Assembly: GCF_018873765.1 (NCBI RefSeq)
Contig: NC_057923.1
Location: forward strand, 60,506,593 to 60,570,592
DNA length: 64,000 bases
Origin: Telopea speciosissima
Taxonomy: Eukaryota > Streptophyta > Magnoliopsida > Proteales > Proteaceae
Direction: 5' to 3'
Within the stretch, counting starts at the first letter, position 1, and each line of letters opens with the position of its first letter. The position numbers and the translations under genes are program-made. Below are positions 44,724 through 55,899 of the stretch, one piece after another. A model generated the notes under the pieces. It was not told the DNA's origin. It saw nothing but the letters and a program-made list of their open reading frames with translations, and made no database searches.

Positions 44724-45150
44724 ACTTTTCCTACGTGCAGAGGATCCAATTCCAGTTTGAAGGACCTCCTTCCAGTTATTTCCACACAAAAGAAGAGAGA
44801 GGGAACTTGATCGACCCACATCCCCCTGGCTGGGAAACGGTCCTTAATGATTAACTCTTTGGAAAGAGCCAACCAGTCTATGCAGTGCTTTGGAATTATT
44901 AGTTCAAACCACATCAAGCCTGTCAACTTCACCATTACTCTCTTTGACCGAATGCCAAGCTGCAAGAGATCATTCCATAATCCAATGTCAACACTAATTC
45001 ATGTACATAAAGGGGAGGGTTGTGGGTCCCAAGAGATTGCTCACAATACTTGTGAGGAGTAATATTGCCCATCTCCTTCTTCAATTTATTCATTAATACG
45101 ATTATCTCCACCATAGAAAGATATATGAAAAGAAAAATCAAACCCAAAGG
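44724..45150 (-). pseudogene. LINE relic, zf-RVT part
   Basis: The minus strand encodes LTGLMWFELIIPKHCIDWLA then LSKELIIKDRF, recognisable as the zf-RVT motif region of plant LINE ORF2 (the PKH..WLA....L.T.DRL theme). Preceding residues (LVLTLDYGMISC, about 45.0 kb) are in another frame. The following part is interrupted by the MITE at 44574-44723. Too little remains to place its ends. Confidence 0.55.
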
Positions 45151-45516
45151 TAAACTGAGATCTCATTCACAGAAAGATATCAAATATTCCGAGGGAACCT
45201 GATTTTTTGCCCCAAAGTTCCGCAAAACCAAGTAAGCCCAATGCTTTCTTCATAAGGAGCGCAATAATTAACGGGTAAAAATTATCTTAACATACTTTAA
45301 GATGAAGGAATTGAACAAAAGCCCAAAGCCAAAAGCCATGCTTTGTTCCATCTGTTCTTATATAAGCCATTGGGGGTCGCATACTATCCTAAAACCAAGC
45401 AATTACAAATATAGTTTGTTCACTTACCACTGTTCTCCCAACTATTCGCTGACAGATTATAGATTCCACTTACATTTTTTTCCCCCAACGCAAGCTAAAG
45501 CTACTGTCCTCTCCAC
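45151..45516. other. 3' UTR and downstream DNA of the NF-YC gene
   Basis: No other gene was seen. The part nearest 45516 should be the NF-YC 3' UTR. Confidence 0.4.
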
Positions 45517-46329
45517 TCAAGAATCTGAGGGTGGTGGCTGCTGCTGTTGCTGTGGTGGTTGAGGCCACATCTGCTGAGACATGTAAGGATGACCCTGTTG
45601 AGCATATAGTGCTTGATCCACCACAGGCTTACCAATGATCATCCCTGGAGTTCCAACCTGTGGCGAATGCTGAGGTGGCATATAGTAATACGGAAGAGGT
45701 TCAGCTGGACCTCCAACTGGCAGGGACCCCCCTCTAGGCATTGAGGCAAGTACCTCATCCTTCAGATCCTCTCTGGGCACAATATCGACCAGAAAATCAA
45801 AGATATCAGTCCTTGTAATCGCTGCTGCAATGTCATTCTTCTGGAGTGTCCGGCGCTTGTTCTCCTCTGTGTGATTCCATGAACGCAGTGTCAACTCCAA
45901 GATGAACATCTCACAGGCCCTGGCAAATATGACAGGTGCTTCTGCAGATATCATTCGTACATCCTCATCAGCCTTCATGATCTTCTTGATCCTTGCCAGT
46001 GGTAGGCTATGGTTCTTGAAGTCAGTTGTCTGCTCAATTTCTTGGTATTGACTTGTCCAAAAAGACTGGAGTTGTTGCTGTAGTTGCTGCTGCTGCTGCT
46101 GGTGAATATGCTGATAAGCAAGTTGGTGTTGTGCAAGCTGAGCAGGGGAGGCTGTGAAACCTGCTGGCTGACCCGAAGATTGAATGGAACCAACAGATGG
46201 GACAACTGATCCAGAAGGGTTGGCCCCCATCATTTGGTTAGCTTGATATGGGTTTGCACCATATGGCATTTGCGCTCCACTACCAACCACTCCCATGACA
46301 GGGGGCTGTCCATGAGCTTGCTGATCCAT
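45517..46329 (-). CDS. Nuclear transcription factor Y subunit C (NF-YC9/NF-YC3-like), 270 aa
   Basis: NF-YC pairs with NF-YB through histone folds in the cytosol or nucleus, and the dimer recruits NF-YA to CCAAT boxes or CONSTANS-like proteins in flowering and light or ABA signalling. The N-terminus is Gln-rich (about residues 63-88) and ends in the conserved FWTSQYQEIEQTTDFKNHSL (about 90-109). The histone fold covers about 109-188: LPLARIKKIMKADEDVRMIS, EAPVIFARACEMFILELTLR, NKRRTLQKNDIAAAITRTDI, FDFLVDIVPRE. The C-terminus is Pro/Gln-rich (PQPPQQQQQPPPSDS). All invariant fold residues seem present. The coding sequence is a single exon, as usual for this family. The start is preceded by a splice acceptor (TTTGCTGTTAG, exon start 46359), so the 5' UTR is spliced. 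Confidence 0.96.
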   Translation of the reverse strand: MDQQAHGQPPVMGVVGSGAQMPYGANPYQANQMMGANPSGSVVPSVGSIQSSGQPAGFTASPAQLAQHQLAYQHIHQQQQQQLQQQLQSFWTSQYQEIEQTTDFKNHSLPLARIKKIMKADEDVRMISAEAPVIFARACEMFILELTLRSWNHTEENKRRTLQKNDIAAAITRTDIFDFLVDIVPREDLKDEVLASMPRGGSLPVGGPAEPLPYYYMPPQHSPQVGTPGMIIGKPVVDQALYAQQGHPYMSQQMWPQPPQQQQQPPPSDS

Positions 46330-46359
46330 TATACTCTTAGTAAGCAGACGTTGTCTGGT
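46330..46359 (-). other. Short 5' UTR segment of the NF-YC coding exon
   Basis: Thirty bases lie between the acceptor AG at 46361-46360 (minus strand, TTTGCTGTTAG) and the ATG. The upstream exon must be further right; the best candidate is at 55558-55860. Confidence 0.55.
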
Positions 46360-46790
46360 CTAACAGCAAAAATGAAAAAGCATAATTAGAGACCTTTTTT
46401 GCTCGAAACTAGCACTCAGTGAAGTTAACTTCCGAAATAATACATGCCCCACTTGTTTCAAAAGAAAATACTTTACAGGAATTGCTTAAAAGCAAGCTAG
46501 TATTGGTCTAAAAAGACAGAAATCACTTTACTAATATAAAATTCAAAATTTTGGAAACTGATTTCCTTCTCAAAATTTCTGCATATTATTTTCCAGAAAA
46601 AATGATGTCATCTTGGTCGAGGACACAATTGCCACCAATGGAGGACTCCAATCATATGGCTAGATTCTTTTTTCTCAAGCATACCTAAACATGCTTCCTT
46701 ACCATCCAAAAGCCTTTTGCAGGTCAGCAAGTAACAGGTTTTATAACATCAGCTGGGAACTAAGTGACATTCTCGGAGCAAACACAGGAG
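46360..46790. other. Upstream DNA of NF-YC, presumably intronic
   Basis: AT-rich, without coding sequence or a bounded repeat. It lies to the right of the acceptor and so belongs to the proposed 5' UTR intron. Confidence 0.4.
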
Positions 46791-46795
46791 AGAAG

Positions 46796-47895
46796 TGATG
46801 CGGATCCGGGGTTCCAAAACCCAAATTGGATCTCTTATGGCCCACCCGATTAATTGATAGCTCAAATCTAAGATATAGTGGCACAATTGTAAATAACCAG
46901 AAATTTTAAGGGTTACTTAGGAAGGTGGACATGGATTAGGACACAAAGATCTTTATAATTTTTTGTATGGGGACAGAATGGGAAGTAAAAACAAAAATAA
47001 AGATATATGTGAATAATAGAAGTAGAGAGGGACAAAACGAGAAGTCAGGAAAGGGAGATTAAAAACATAACTCACGCTTGAGGTTTTCTTCAACCTTTAG
47101 AACAATGGAACCAAAGAATCACGGCAGCGTACAAGAGAAGAACTCTAACTGCAGCCTTAGAATCTGTCTCAAACAGCCTAAGAACTCCAGATTTGTGGTC
47201 ACCTAGGCCTGCTGGATCGATCCAAACCACTGCTGTTATGGAAATCAGATGTTGCTTGGAATACAGATTTCTGAAACTTGGAATCAGCAGTGGTTGCAGA
47301 CTTGCTCGTTCCGATTGATTTCAGTGGAGAGTTTTCTCAACAAGGACGGAGTTAGGGAAAGAATCTCTAAGGTTTAACTTGTTTTATGGTATGATTCAAA
47401 CCCTAGAGTATCGATCTGATTCGAGAAGAACTGAAGAAGAGGAAGAAGGGTTACACAAAGGAGAAGATCCAGAATCGCAGAGGAAGGATAAAGCAGCCAC
47501 GGTATCAACTATTCAACTCAAATTTTCATTCATTCAAAAACTACCTCCATTGTGGGTTACATGCCTATTATAAATTAAAAGTCCTGATCCTATCTTGAAA
47601 CTGAATTCATAACTTGACCCTATCTTTATCTAATCTAAAATGATATCAACTATCAACTCAAATTTCCATTCATTCAAAAATTAACTCCATCGTGGGTTAC
47701 ATGCTCTTTTATAAAATAAAAGTCCTAATCCTATCGTGTAACTGAATTCATAACTTGACCCTAACTCTATCTAATCTAAAATAGAAAACATTCTCAAATA
47801 AACCCGGACTCTTACCTTCCTAGGATTCTAATAACAAGAATAAAATAAGAGAAATTACAAAGAATTCCTATTTAATCCAACATCTAACTGCATCA
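46796..47895. mobile_element. Solo LTR, 1.1 kb, with 5-bp TSD
   Basis: The sequence begins TGATGCGG and ends CTGCATCA, with 5-base inverted termini TGATG/CATCA. It is flanked by identical AGAAG duplications (46791-46795 and 47896-47900). No primer site or coding DNA follows either end, so it is a single LTR left by recombination between two. Internally it holds a 141-base tandem duplication at about 47503-47783. Family is unknown; size and termini suit a large Ty3-type LTR. Confidence 0.75.
47503..47783. repeat. 141-base tandem duplication within the solo LTR
   Basis: TATCAACTATTCAACTCAAA at 47503 recurs at 47644 as TATCAACTATCAACTCAAAT. Both copies continue through TCCATTGTGGGTTACATGC (or ATCG variant), TGAATTCATAACTTGACCCT and ATCTAATCTAAAA. 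Confidence 0.85.
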
Positions 47896-47900
47896 AGAAG

Positions 47901-50900
47901 GAGCATGAGTAGGAGAGTGTCTAATTTAAAAGGCACCAAATGTTTAGCGCAGATCTGGAACACATGCTTGTGTCCCCCCCCCCCCCCCCAACCCCAAAAA
48001 AAGTGTTAAATGGTTTAAAAAAACTAATACATTAACAATGGCAAATAAGCTCCTTCTATGTTTTTTGAGTGGTGTGTGAGTGTGTGTGTGTGAGAGAGAG
48101 AGAGAGAAAGAGAGTCAGCATTAATAATGGAAAGTGAAGAGGGTTGTCATTTTTTAGTGGCCACCATTCGAGGGGAAAAACTTTTATTTCTTAAGCTTGA
48201 AAGGGAACCGTGAAAGTAAAGCCAGACCCAGAGGCCTCTCTTAGAATGTACAGCTAACAGGAGTCGACTATCCAAAATCTCATTTGAGCAGGAGCTTCAA
48301 AGTTTGGTAAGCCCCGCCCATATTTTTGGACCACTAGTCCATGACCGATTTGCACCAGAATTGTCAGATCCACGAACTTTATAGAAAGCAACACCCCTCA
48401 GGCAGTTATAGTCATTAAGGTTGACACAGATGAATTCCTCATCCAATTTAATAACATCATTCTCAATGTGGAACATAAAACTTTTAGGTTAGGCTTCTAT
48501 TCAACATATAGGCAACCACCGTCCACCGCACATCTCTATATCACTCCCTTCCTAGATAGGAAGGTAATAATTCTAGGACAGTAACATCTCAATAATGTAA
48601 CGAAGAAATAAGAAAACCATAACATGACAAATTAAGCTACCCAACTTAATCTAAAGCAAAAAAATAAGATAATCAACCTGCATTTCTACCAACTCAGTCC
48701 TAAATAGGTCTAAGCACGCTGTCATAAACTTTTGCAACTTCTCAACCACTGCAATTAGAAATTAGAATAAAAAGATAGTAACTCACAAATAACAATGATT
48801 TTCCCACACAAGTTGATCCAGTTAAAACTCACTTCCACCGATAGCTTTTCCTACACCATAAGGGTTTGGTACATTTTGAACGTCAACTCCATATAGAGAT
48901 TATACTGGAGTCAATTTAAACTTTGGTTAGATAAGTCCATATCCTCTCAAAAATAATTCAAATGTATGAGTCAGAAAAGTGATAACACAAATTCAGGTAT
49001 ATTTTTATTTAAGGGGCATTTTCCTGAACATCTCTTTAGCCACAAACCAAAAACTCTTGAACATTGCTGTGGGCAAAAATAACCACAAGCCAAAAACTCT
49101 TGAAAATTGCTGTAGGTAAAAATAATGATTTATATACTCAACTCTAACAAAGTATGGTCTGTATGCTAATTACATTTAAACTCTAAATATCAGTGAGTGG
49201 ACTCAGTTAGAGTCAAGTACACCACCTTAGCTTGATCTAGTTTAGTTAACCTAGCCAGGCTGGAAGCAGTTTCTCTCATGAGCCACAAAACTGTTCTTAT
49301 TATGCACTGAAAGTTGAGACCAGGAAAAAGCTGTCCAACCAGGACACTCAATCACCACACCCTTTTCTAAACCCAATTGGATCTTACTCCACCCCCTCAA
49401 ACCAGTCCCCAAGCCCCCAAACACTGCATTCTAAAGCCTCTCATTTTCTTAGTAACCCTCCCAACAGAAATTTAACTCTACCCCCCTTACAGGATAATTT
49501 AGTTTTGGGGTGAGGGGGGGGATGGGGGGAGAGAATACAAGGATAACATCGGGCCAATCAATTAATCAATCAAAGACGACTTATTCAACTATTCAGGGTG
49601 GATTAGACAAACCCTGCCAGTCCAAGCTTATCTCTGTTAAATATAATTAGATAAAATCCTCTCAAACTCAACACACTTTCTCTGAGACATCATCCTGCAC
49701 TTTTAAGTTCCCTCGGTCCCAACATTGCAAAATAAAATTATTTCACATACTTAATACGCATGTTTGCAGGTATGAGACAGTAATTCAAAGAATTTTCATG
49801 GCTGGTACCATATATTTCCTGTTAACATCTCAACTAATTATCTGAGAGTTAAGTATGATGTCAATAAGCATTATTTCTCACAGTTCACTATCTCTGATAT
49901 TCTACACCATCACTGAATTCCAGGACTAGTCTATACAAATGCAATAAATACTCATGGTGAAATTATAAGGAGATCTAAAAAAAGAAGTCAGCAAAGATCC
50001 ATTCTTATGTATAAAGTAACATAGTTAAGGAGACTAATAGAAGATGACTCATGTTGCTGCCAAAGGTGGGTCTTCATCTTGTTGCTTTTGTTGCCAAGAC
50101 AACAAAAAATTAGAAATATCCATCAATTAAGTAAATAAACAATTTCCAATAAGAATGCTTAAAGTCGTAAATAAGAAAATCATGTAATAATGGACTATTG
50201 GAATCATTTTATTTAATCCCTTGAGTCCTTTCTTCAGTAAAATGTTCTTGAAATAAAATTAAAAAAAAGGAAAACAATGCCATATAAAACAGATCGACAT
50301 AATATATTTAACAGGGAAATTATAACATAAATTAAAAGCATATAGGCTCAGTTTCTCCCCTCCCCCCCCCCCCCCCAAAAAAAAAAAAATGCAAACAGAT
50401 GTACAACATGGAGCATAATATCAAGTTACAATCAGAATAAACCATATAAAAATTAGTTCACACTAAGTTGACTGTGGACTTGGCACTAGTCAACCAACCG
50501 TTCAAAACCATCCAACCAGTACCTAAGTTGGTATAAATATGGAATCTAGTGGTGGATCAACTAGTAATTAACTAGTCCACATAATAGCTACACTAGCATA
50601 ATGCATCTTTAATCACACTACAAATGTCACTAATCGAAAAAAATCAAATCAGTACAATATTTATTGGAGGGGAAAAAGATGCAAAAACAGAATGGACAAC
50701 AGACTAGCAAACCAAGACGCACCGTCCTGTTTAACAGGAGAAAGTCCAAGTACATGAATTCTCGAGGAACAACACTTCTGTTAACTCAGTCCTGCAGGAA
50801 TAACAAAAGCAGGGCCTCAAAAGAACATGTCTAGCGAAAAGACAAGGACCTCACTCATATCTCAGAAAATGAGACAAACCATCAAATGTCCCAACAGACA

Positions 50901-50918
50901 GAAAAGGGTATGACATGC
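47901..50918. other. AT-rich, probably intronic or intergenic DNA
   Basis: No coding sequence was seen. Sixteen-C (47974-47989) and fifteen-C (50362-50376) tracts are each followed by A runs. A (GT)n(GA)n microsatellite lies at about 48077-48113, and a G-rich run at about 49507-49530. A 45-base echo (AACCAAAAACTCTTGAA.ATTGCTGT) is at about 49045-49115. Confidence 0.45.
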
Positions 50919-50923
50919 CAAGG

Positions 50924-51358
50924 TGGTGGAGGGCAGGTTAAGGAGAAGGGGAAATCCTAAGATAGGATTTTAGAGTTGCAGGGAAGAGAAAGGGAAAGAA
51001 GGAAATAGCATAAGAAGAAAGGGGGAAGGAGCGCAAAAAACCACCTAGCCACGCTGGCTCTTCATAAACACGAACTCTATTCATCTTTTCAATCTATCCA
51101 ATGATGAGGAATTACACCATATATAAAGAGAAATAAAAGACTCATAAAAATAAAACTAACTCTCTAACTAGGAAACTAAGTAGGTCAGCTAACTTCTAAA
51201 ATAAACATAATAAAATGAAGTAAAAAGACATTATTTTCCCCAAATAACATAAATTTCTAAAATCCTACTAGATCCAAAAATTCAAATTAGATCCTGTTCT
51301 TGGTCTGGGTTCCAAATGGGTTTGGACCGGTCCAAGCCTCCAAGGTAGTGCACCTGCA
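50924..51358 (-). repeat. 3' LTR (left copy) of the 50.9-54.3 kb element
   Basis: This is 435 bases, from TGGTGGAGGG to CACCTGCA. It is close to the right copy (shared TTAAGGAGAAGGGGAAATCC, CCACCTAGCCACGC, ATCCAATGATGAGGAATTAC). It lacks a block of about 50 bases present on the right. Confidence 0.85.
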
Positions 51359-51423
51359 TCAATTCTCTCGGTGTTGAGAAAAACTCGACCTCAAGTTTTG
51401 TAAAACGAGAGAATCAGCACCAC

Positions 51424-51744
51424 TCAATTGGCATCCACAAACATCGGCTTTGATGGAGCAATGAACCAGCACATCTCATGATCAACCGTCATGATCTTCT
51501 GATGATCATTAGCAAACGACATCTCGTCGATGGGAACCTGATCGTGGGATTTCACAACTAAAATTGGACCGTCAATCAATTCTTCAACTACAATCTTGAT
51601 CGGACAGCTCACTTTAGATTGTTGGCTACCACTGATCCATCTTCTAAAGATTCTATCATGTTTAAACATCTTATCATAGAAGTAGTTATTAATATTGGCA
51701 AGCTCCCAACAACCTGTTTTCAAAACAAGATGTATCGTTTGCAA
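51424..51744 (-). other. Unrecognised 106-codon frame beside the 3' LTR
   Basis: The minus-strand frame starts MQTIHLVLKTGCWELANINN and ends APSKPMFVDAN. It lies 65 bases from the 3' LTR, where an element's last coding piece would be. I recognise no domain. It could be a worn polyprotein end, an accessory frame or chance. Confidence 0.3.
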
Positions 51745-52181
51745 TTTACAGAAACCATCTCTAATTGAATGAGCAAATCTAATGGATAACCTCTAAGATG
51801 TAGCCTCAGGTTCGGCTTTGCTGTAAATAAATAGAATCTCTAAGGGCTATTGGGACATCAGAATAAGGAAGGACAAAATAAGATTAAGAATTAAAGATGG
51901 AGACTAGGAATTGAGGCTAAAATAAGGACAAGGTGGAAAAAAAGGAATTAGAAGGATATAATGGGAAGATAAGAAAAGGAATTAAAAGAAGAATCAAGAA
52001 ACGAAAGAACAAAACAGATTTCTAAAGAAGGGGCAGGGGTACTTTGGGGTATAAGAGAAAATAAAAAATAAGCGATTCGTAATAAAACTTAGAAGAAAAT
52101 AGGACGTGAGCACTATGGACTTAAGGGGGTTGCAAGGGTACTTATCGTATTAGAGGGGCAGAGCCGCAGAAGTCATGAGTC

Positions 52182-52351
52182 ATGAGTAACTCATCTTCTA
52201 CCAGCGGAGCTTGCGGAGAAAAAAAGGTGGAAGTCTCACACTTCTACAAGGAACTCAAATCGATCAGCAGTTTGAGAGTTCGAATTGGACTTGGCAAGGA
52301 GACTGTGACTTCGATTGGGAGTATAACTCGCGATGGGAAGCTTCAAACCAG
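52182..52351 (+). other. Exon-like segment inside the LTR element (possible captured gene)
   Basis: The plus-strand frame begins MSNSSSTSGACGEKKVEVSH, continues FYKELKSISSLRVRIGLGKE and TVTSIGSITRDGKLQT, and ends at a consensus donor (AAACCAG|GTATGATTTTT). The sequence has the composition and layout of a host first coding exon and runs opposite to the retroelement. I cannot name the protein family, and no following exon was identified with confidence. Confidence 0.35.
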
Positions 52352-53826
52352 GTATGATTTTTTTTTCCCATTCTGTTTTTGCTTATGGCGGAACCCTAAA
52401 GTGAAGGGGGGATTGTTCAATCGGTTCACAAAGTGGGGGAGGAAGGCGGTGAGAATCGAACCAACGAGCTGGGGTAGGGTTTCAGCAAGAGATGGATGAG
52501 GGAGAGGGTTGCTGCGGGAAGGGGATGGCGTTGGGGTTTCAGTGGTACAAGGGTTCTTTTTTTTGGGGGGGGGGGTCACAACAGAGAAAAAGAAAAGGCG
52601 TGGGGTGTTGTTGCAGTGGGAATCGATAGTGAGAGGGTTACAGGGGAAAGGAAAGGGATTGTTCTGAGGAAGGGGATGGGTTTCAGGTCTTGGTAAAGTG
52701 ATGCAGATAGGCGTTGGATAAATTAGAAATTATTTTCTTTATTTCAGCTGTAGATAGAACTACAGTTTGAGTCAAGTTTGTTTCAGTTTTAGAGTCGAGC
52801 CGAATTCAATTTCAGAGTTTTTGTATGAATAGGAGTTATTTAAGTCCTTATATACTCTTGTGTAATCATCGTAGAGACGGATCGAGTTTTAAAATGAATT
52901 TTATTTTGGGTTGAAAGCCGTGGCTGCTGTGAGTTGCGCATATCCCTCTCTCACCTTCGATTTCTTCCTCCCTAATTTTCTCTCTCTCTTCTCCAATCTC
53001 AGACCCATTCCCTATTCTCCTATTATAGCCTTGGTTTCAGAGTTTTTTTTTTTTCCTCTTTCTGGGCAGTACTACCAGATTCAGGAAAAGCCTCTTTGGA
53101 TAATTGACACAGGTCGACTGGTCCTGAGATTTGAGTCACAGGTGCTCTTCCCTAGGGCGATTTATCTCTTGGATCCATGCTTCCAATCGGTTGGTATGTT
53201 GTGAATTACAACTCAGGTTCAGATCAGGTTTTCTCTACATCGCCAGGTTCAGATTGCAGAGACTCCTCCCAGCTTTATGTATAGTTTATTGAATCTTTTT
53301 TTTTTTTGGAGGATTCAACAGGCTTGAGGGTTGGGAGATTATTCCTATGACCCTGGTTCGATTGGTCCATAGATGAGACTTGAGAGAGCTCTCCTTTCCA
53401 CGAGAACTCACCTCCGCTGGAATCACCTGACGAGAGATTGAAGAAGACTTCAATCGTGAGTCTATTTAAACTCTCTTTTGCTTTATTTCCTATAATACCC
53501 CTGCCTTTTATTCCTTATTCTCTCTTATCCTTTTATTTTGCTTTGTTCCAAGTCTGACCCTTCGCATTAGTTAAATCCCTTCTTTATCCTTTCACTCTTG
53601 CCTACCCAAATACACTATTAAGTCTCTTATAAATCTTCAAACTATTTACTATTTTGCCACTAGTGATTGTGATTTGGGTTATCGAACATTTTTGGGGGGA
53701 GGGGGCATAGCAAACCCATTTAGGGTTTCCAACCTCTGGGATTGCATGATTTCCATCATAAAGTAGGAACAGAATTAATGGGAAAGGAAGGAGAGAGATT
53801 GATGGGGAACGATGATGGATCCTTCG

Positions 53827-53838
53827 GCTCTGATACCA
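53827..53838 (-). other. Primer-binding site (initiator tRNA-Met type)
   Basis: The minus strand reads TGGTATCAGAGC three bases inside the right LTR (which begins at 53842 on the plus strand). This fixes the element's orientation. Confidence 0.8.
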
Positions 53839-53841
53839 AAT

Positions 53842-54333
53842 TGGTGGAAGGCCGGTTAAGGAGAAGGGGAAATCCTAAGATAAGATTTCAGAGTCGCAGG
53901 TAAAAGAAGGGGAAAGAAGGAAATAGCATAAGAAGAAAGGGGGGGGGGGGGAGGGAGGGATGCACAAAACCACCTAGCCACGCAGGCTCTTCATAAACAC
54001 AAACTCTATTCATCTCTTCAATCTATCCAATGATGAGGAATTACACCATATATAAAGAGAAATAAAAGACTCCTAAAAATAAAACTAACTCTCTAACTAG
54101 GAAACTTATTCAAATAAGAAAACTAAGAACAATTGGGAAACCAAATATCCTACGTAGCTAACTTCTAACACTTCTAAAATAAATAGAATAAAATAAAGCA
54201 AAAAGACGTTATTTTCACCAAATAACATAAATTCTTAAAATCCTACTAGATCCAAAAAACTCAAACTAGACCCAGTTCTCGGTATGGGTTCCCAAATGGG
54301 TTTGGATCGGTCCAAGCTAGTGCACCTGGTTCA
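53842..54333 (-). repeat. 5' LTR (right copy) of the 50.9-54.3 kb element
   Basis: This is 492 bases, TGGTGGAAGG to CTGGTTCA. Differences from the left copy include a twelve-G run at 53939-53950 and an extra block near 54110-54160. Confidence 0.85.
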
Positions 54334-54371
54334 CAAGGTTTGGCATCTGCCCCCATAATTGTTGTTAAACT

Positions 54372-54795
54372 AAGTAATGGAACCCTCCACCAAAGTTACA
54401 GGTAATATCCAACCAAAGGAAGGGGGTGGGGGAAGAACCAAAGAAAAGAGTAAGGAGAAGAGCAACACTTTACTTATATTATGGTGGAGGAAACAATGAT
54501 TGGTATCTTCAGCTCCGTTTTCATAATACAACTATCTTGGGATTTGTAAGTTTTAGATAATTCAGATGGTTAATACTCATCAAAGTAATGGAACCCTCCA
54601 CCAAAGTTACAGATAATATCCAACCAAAGGAAGGTGGTGGGGGAAGAACCAAAGAAAAGTGTAAGGAGAAGAGCAAAACTTTACTTATGTTATGGTGGAC
54701 GAAAGAATGATTGGTATCTTCAGCTCCGTTTTCATAATACAACTATCTTGGGATTTGTAAGTTTTAGATAATTCAGATGGTTAATACTCATCAAA
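54372..54795. repeat. 211-base tandem duplication
   Basis: AAGTAATGGAACCCTCCACC at 54372 recurs at 54583. The copies run through TTTGGG-type and TTCAGATGGTTAATACTCAT sequences to TCATCAAA at about 54795. They differ at only a handful of positions (GGTAATATCC/GATAATATCC, GAGTAAGG/GTGTAAGG). Confidence 0.9.
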
Positions 54796-55557
54796 CTTCC
54801 TTTTGAAATAAGGATTTCGACTCTGGCAATAAAAGATTATCCCAATTTTCAAAGTGGAGAAATTCAAGGAAGAAACCATTTCCTAGAACTGAAAGTATAC
54901 CCTTCCAAATCCAACCCCGAAGATTCTCCCCATGAGAAGGAAAGGTGGGCCACTTCAAACATTTATGAAATGTCCTGTAATACCTGATTTCTAAGAATGC
55001 CGCTTGCAAAAACACCATGAAAGCCATACTATTTGTACATGAAAGCTTTCTTACATGACATTCGACTGTAATAGTCGCCAACTGAATTAGAAAAATAATA
55101 AGGCATAAAAGAGAGAATAAAACCAAACTTGAGCTTTTATGATTCTAGAACAAAGATAATCAAGCAGAGTTGAACAACATGAACAACAAAAAAAATTAAG
55201 AACCTTCAACAACTCCCCATCCTATCAAACCATACATGTATACACTAAGAAGCCCCCCAACACAGAATCCTGCATAAGCGAGAATTGGTTGATGATAGAT
55301 AAAAAGCCATCTAATCTGGCTAAGTGTCACCTCTCTTCTAATTACTACCCCCAGTATGTAGGACTCGATGGGCTGTCAATTGTAAACCGTGTTGCGCAAT
55401 ATATATAAAAAACCCCTCATCATTACAGAAGCAACTGTTTAAAATAAAAATGATATTCAAAGTATTCCAGGAAGCCGGCAATAATGATGTTTGGACAGAT
55501 TTACGATTAATAAACCCTAAGGATCATGGATACAAAACAAGAATAAAAAGGTTATAC
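54796..55557. other. No gene seen; presumably NF-YC 5' UTR intron
   Basis: AT-rich DNA without supported frames. It ends at the candidate minus-strand donor of the proposed NF-YC leader exon. Confidence 0.35.
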
Positions 55558-55860
55558 CTTCTTCAGAATTTATACTTCAGACAGATGCCATTCGAATTCG
55601 AGTCGCAGGCTATAGCTTCTCTCTATTCTTAACGAGACGGAAACCCTAGAACATTACAGAATTTTCTGATCAAACGATCTGAAACTAAAAAAGAATAAGC
55701 AAACAAAGAGAAATATAGAGAGAGAAAAAGAAGATTTAAAAAAAAATAATAATAAAAGAGAAGTCTGACTGAAGAAATCGAGATGACTGTGTCAACCTTT
55801 TCTCTTCCTTTCTTACTGTATTTTTATGGTTTTCCTCCCTGGAAGATGCGATTTCCTCCG
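55558..55860 (-). other. Candidate first (leader) exon of the NF-YC gene
   Basis: On the minus strand, a TATA box is followed by about 300 bases of pyrimidine-rich leader (TTCTTTTTCTCTCTCTATAT, GTTTCAGATCGTTTGATCAG) that ends in a consensus donor (TGAAGAAG|GTATAACC). This is the usual look of a plant 5' UTR exon. The nearest acceptor on that strand preceding a gene start is NF-YC's, 9.2 kb away. The link is inference; an unseen transcript is the alternative. Confidence 0.4.
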
Positions 55861-55887
55861 TAAAGAGACGAGATGCGGTCTGATCCT

Positions 55888-55893
55888 TTTATA
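55888..55893 (-). promoter_or_regulatory. TATA box for the candidate leader exon
   Basis: The minus strand reads GTATATTTATAAAAGGATC. TATAAA is correctly spaced for initiation near 55860. Confidence 0.45.
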
Positions 55894-55899
55894 AATATA

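Larger units (their letters stand above)
50924..54333 (-). mobile_element. LTR retrotransposon lacking recognised gag-pol, 3.4 kb, 5-bp TSD
   Basis: LTRs lie at 50924-51358 and 53842-54333. The element reads on the minus strand: its 5' LTR is the right copy, followed by a primer site TGGTATCAGAGC (minus strand, 53838-53827). Identical CAAGG duplications flank it (50919-50923, 54334-54338). Next to the left LTR, the minus strand reads CTTGAGGTCGAGTTTTTCTC then GAGAGAATTGATGCAGG, the type of sequence found just before the 3' LTR of plant Ty3 elements. The 2.5 kb interior has no recognised gag or pol. It does contain an unknown minus-strand frame and a plus-strand exon-like segment, so it looks like a non-autonomous carrier element. 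Confidence 0.8.

Noticed and set aside
53827-53838. Possible tRNA gene fragment
   Set aside because: TGGTATCAGAGC here and at 27639 and 57981 is a retrotransposon primer site next to an LTR; no cloverleaf surrounds it.
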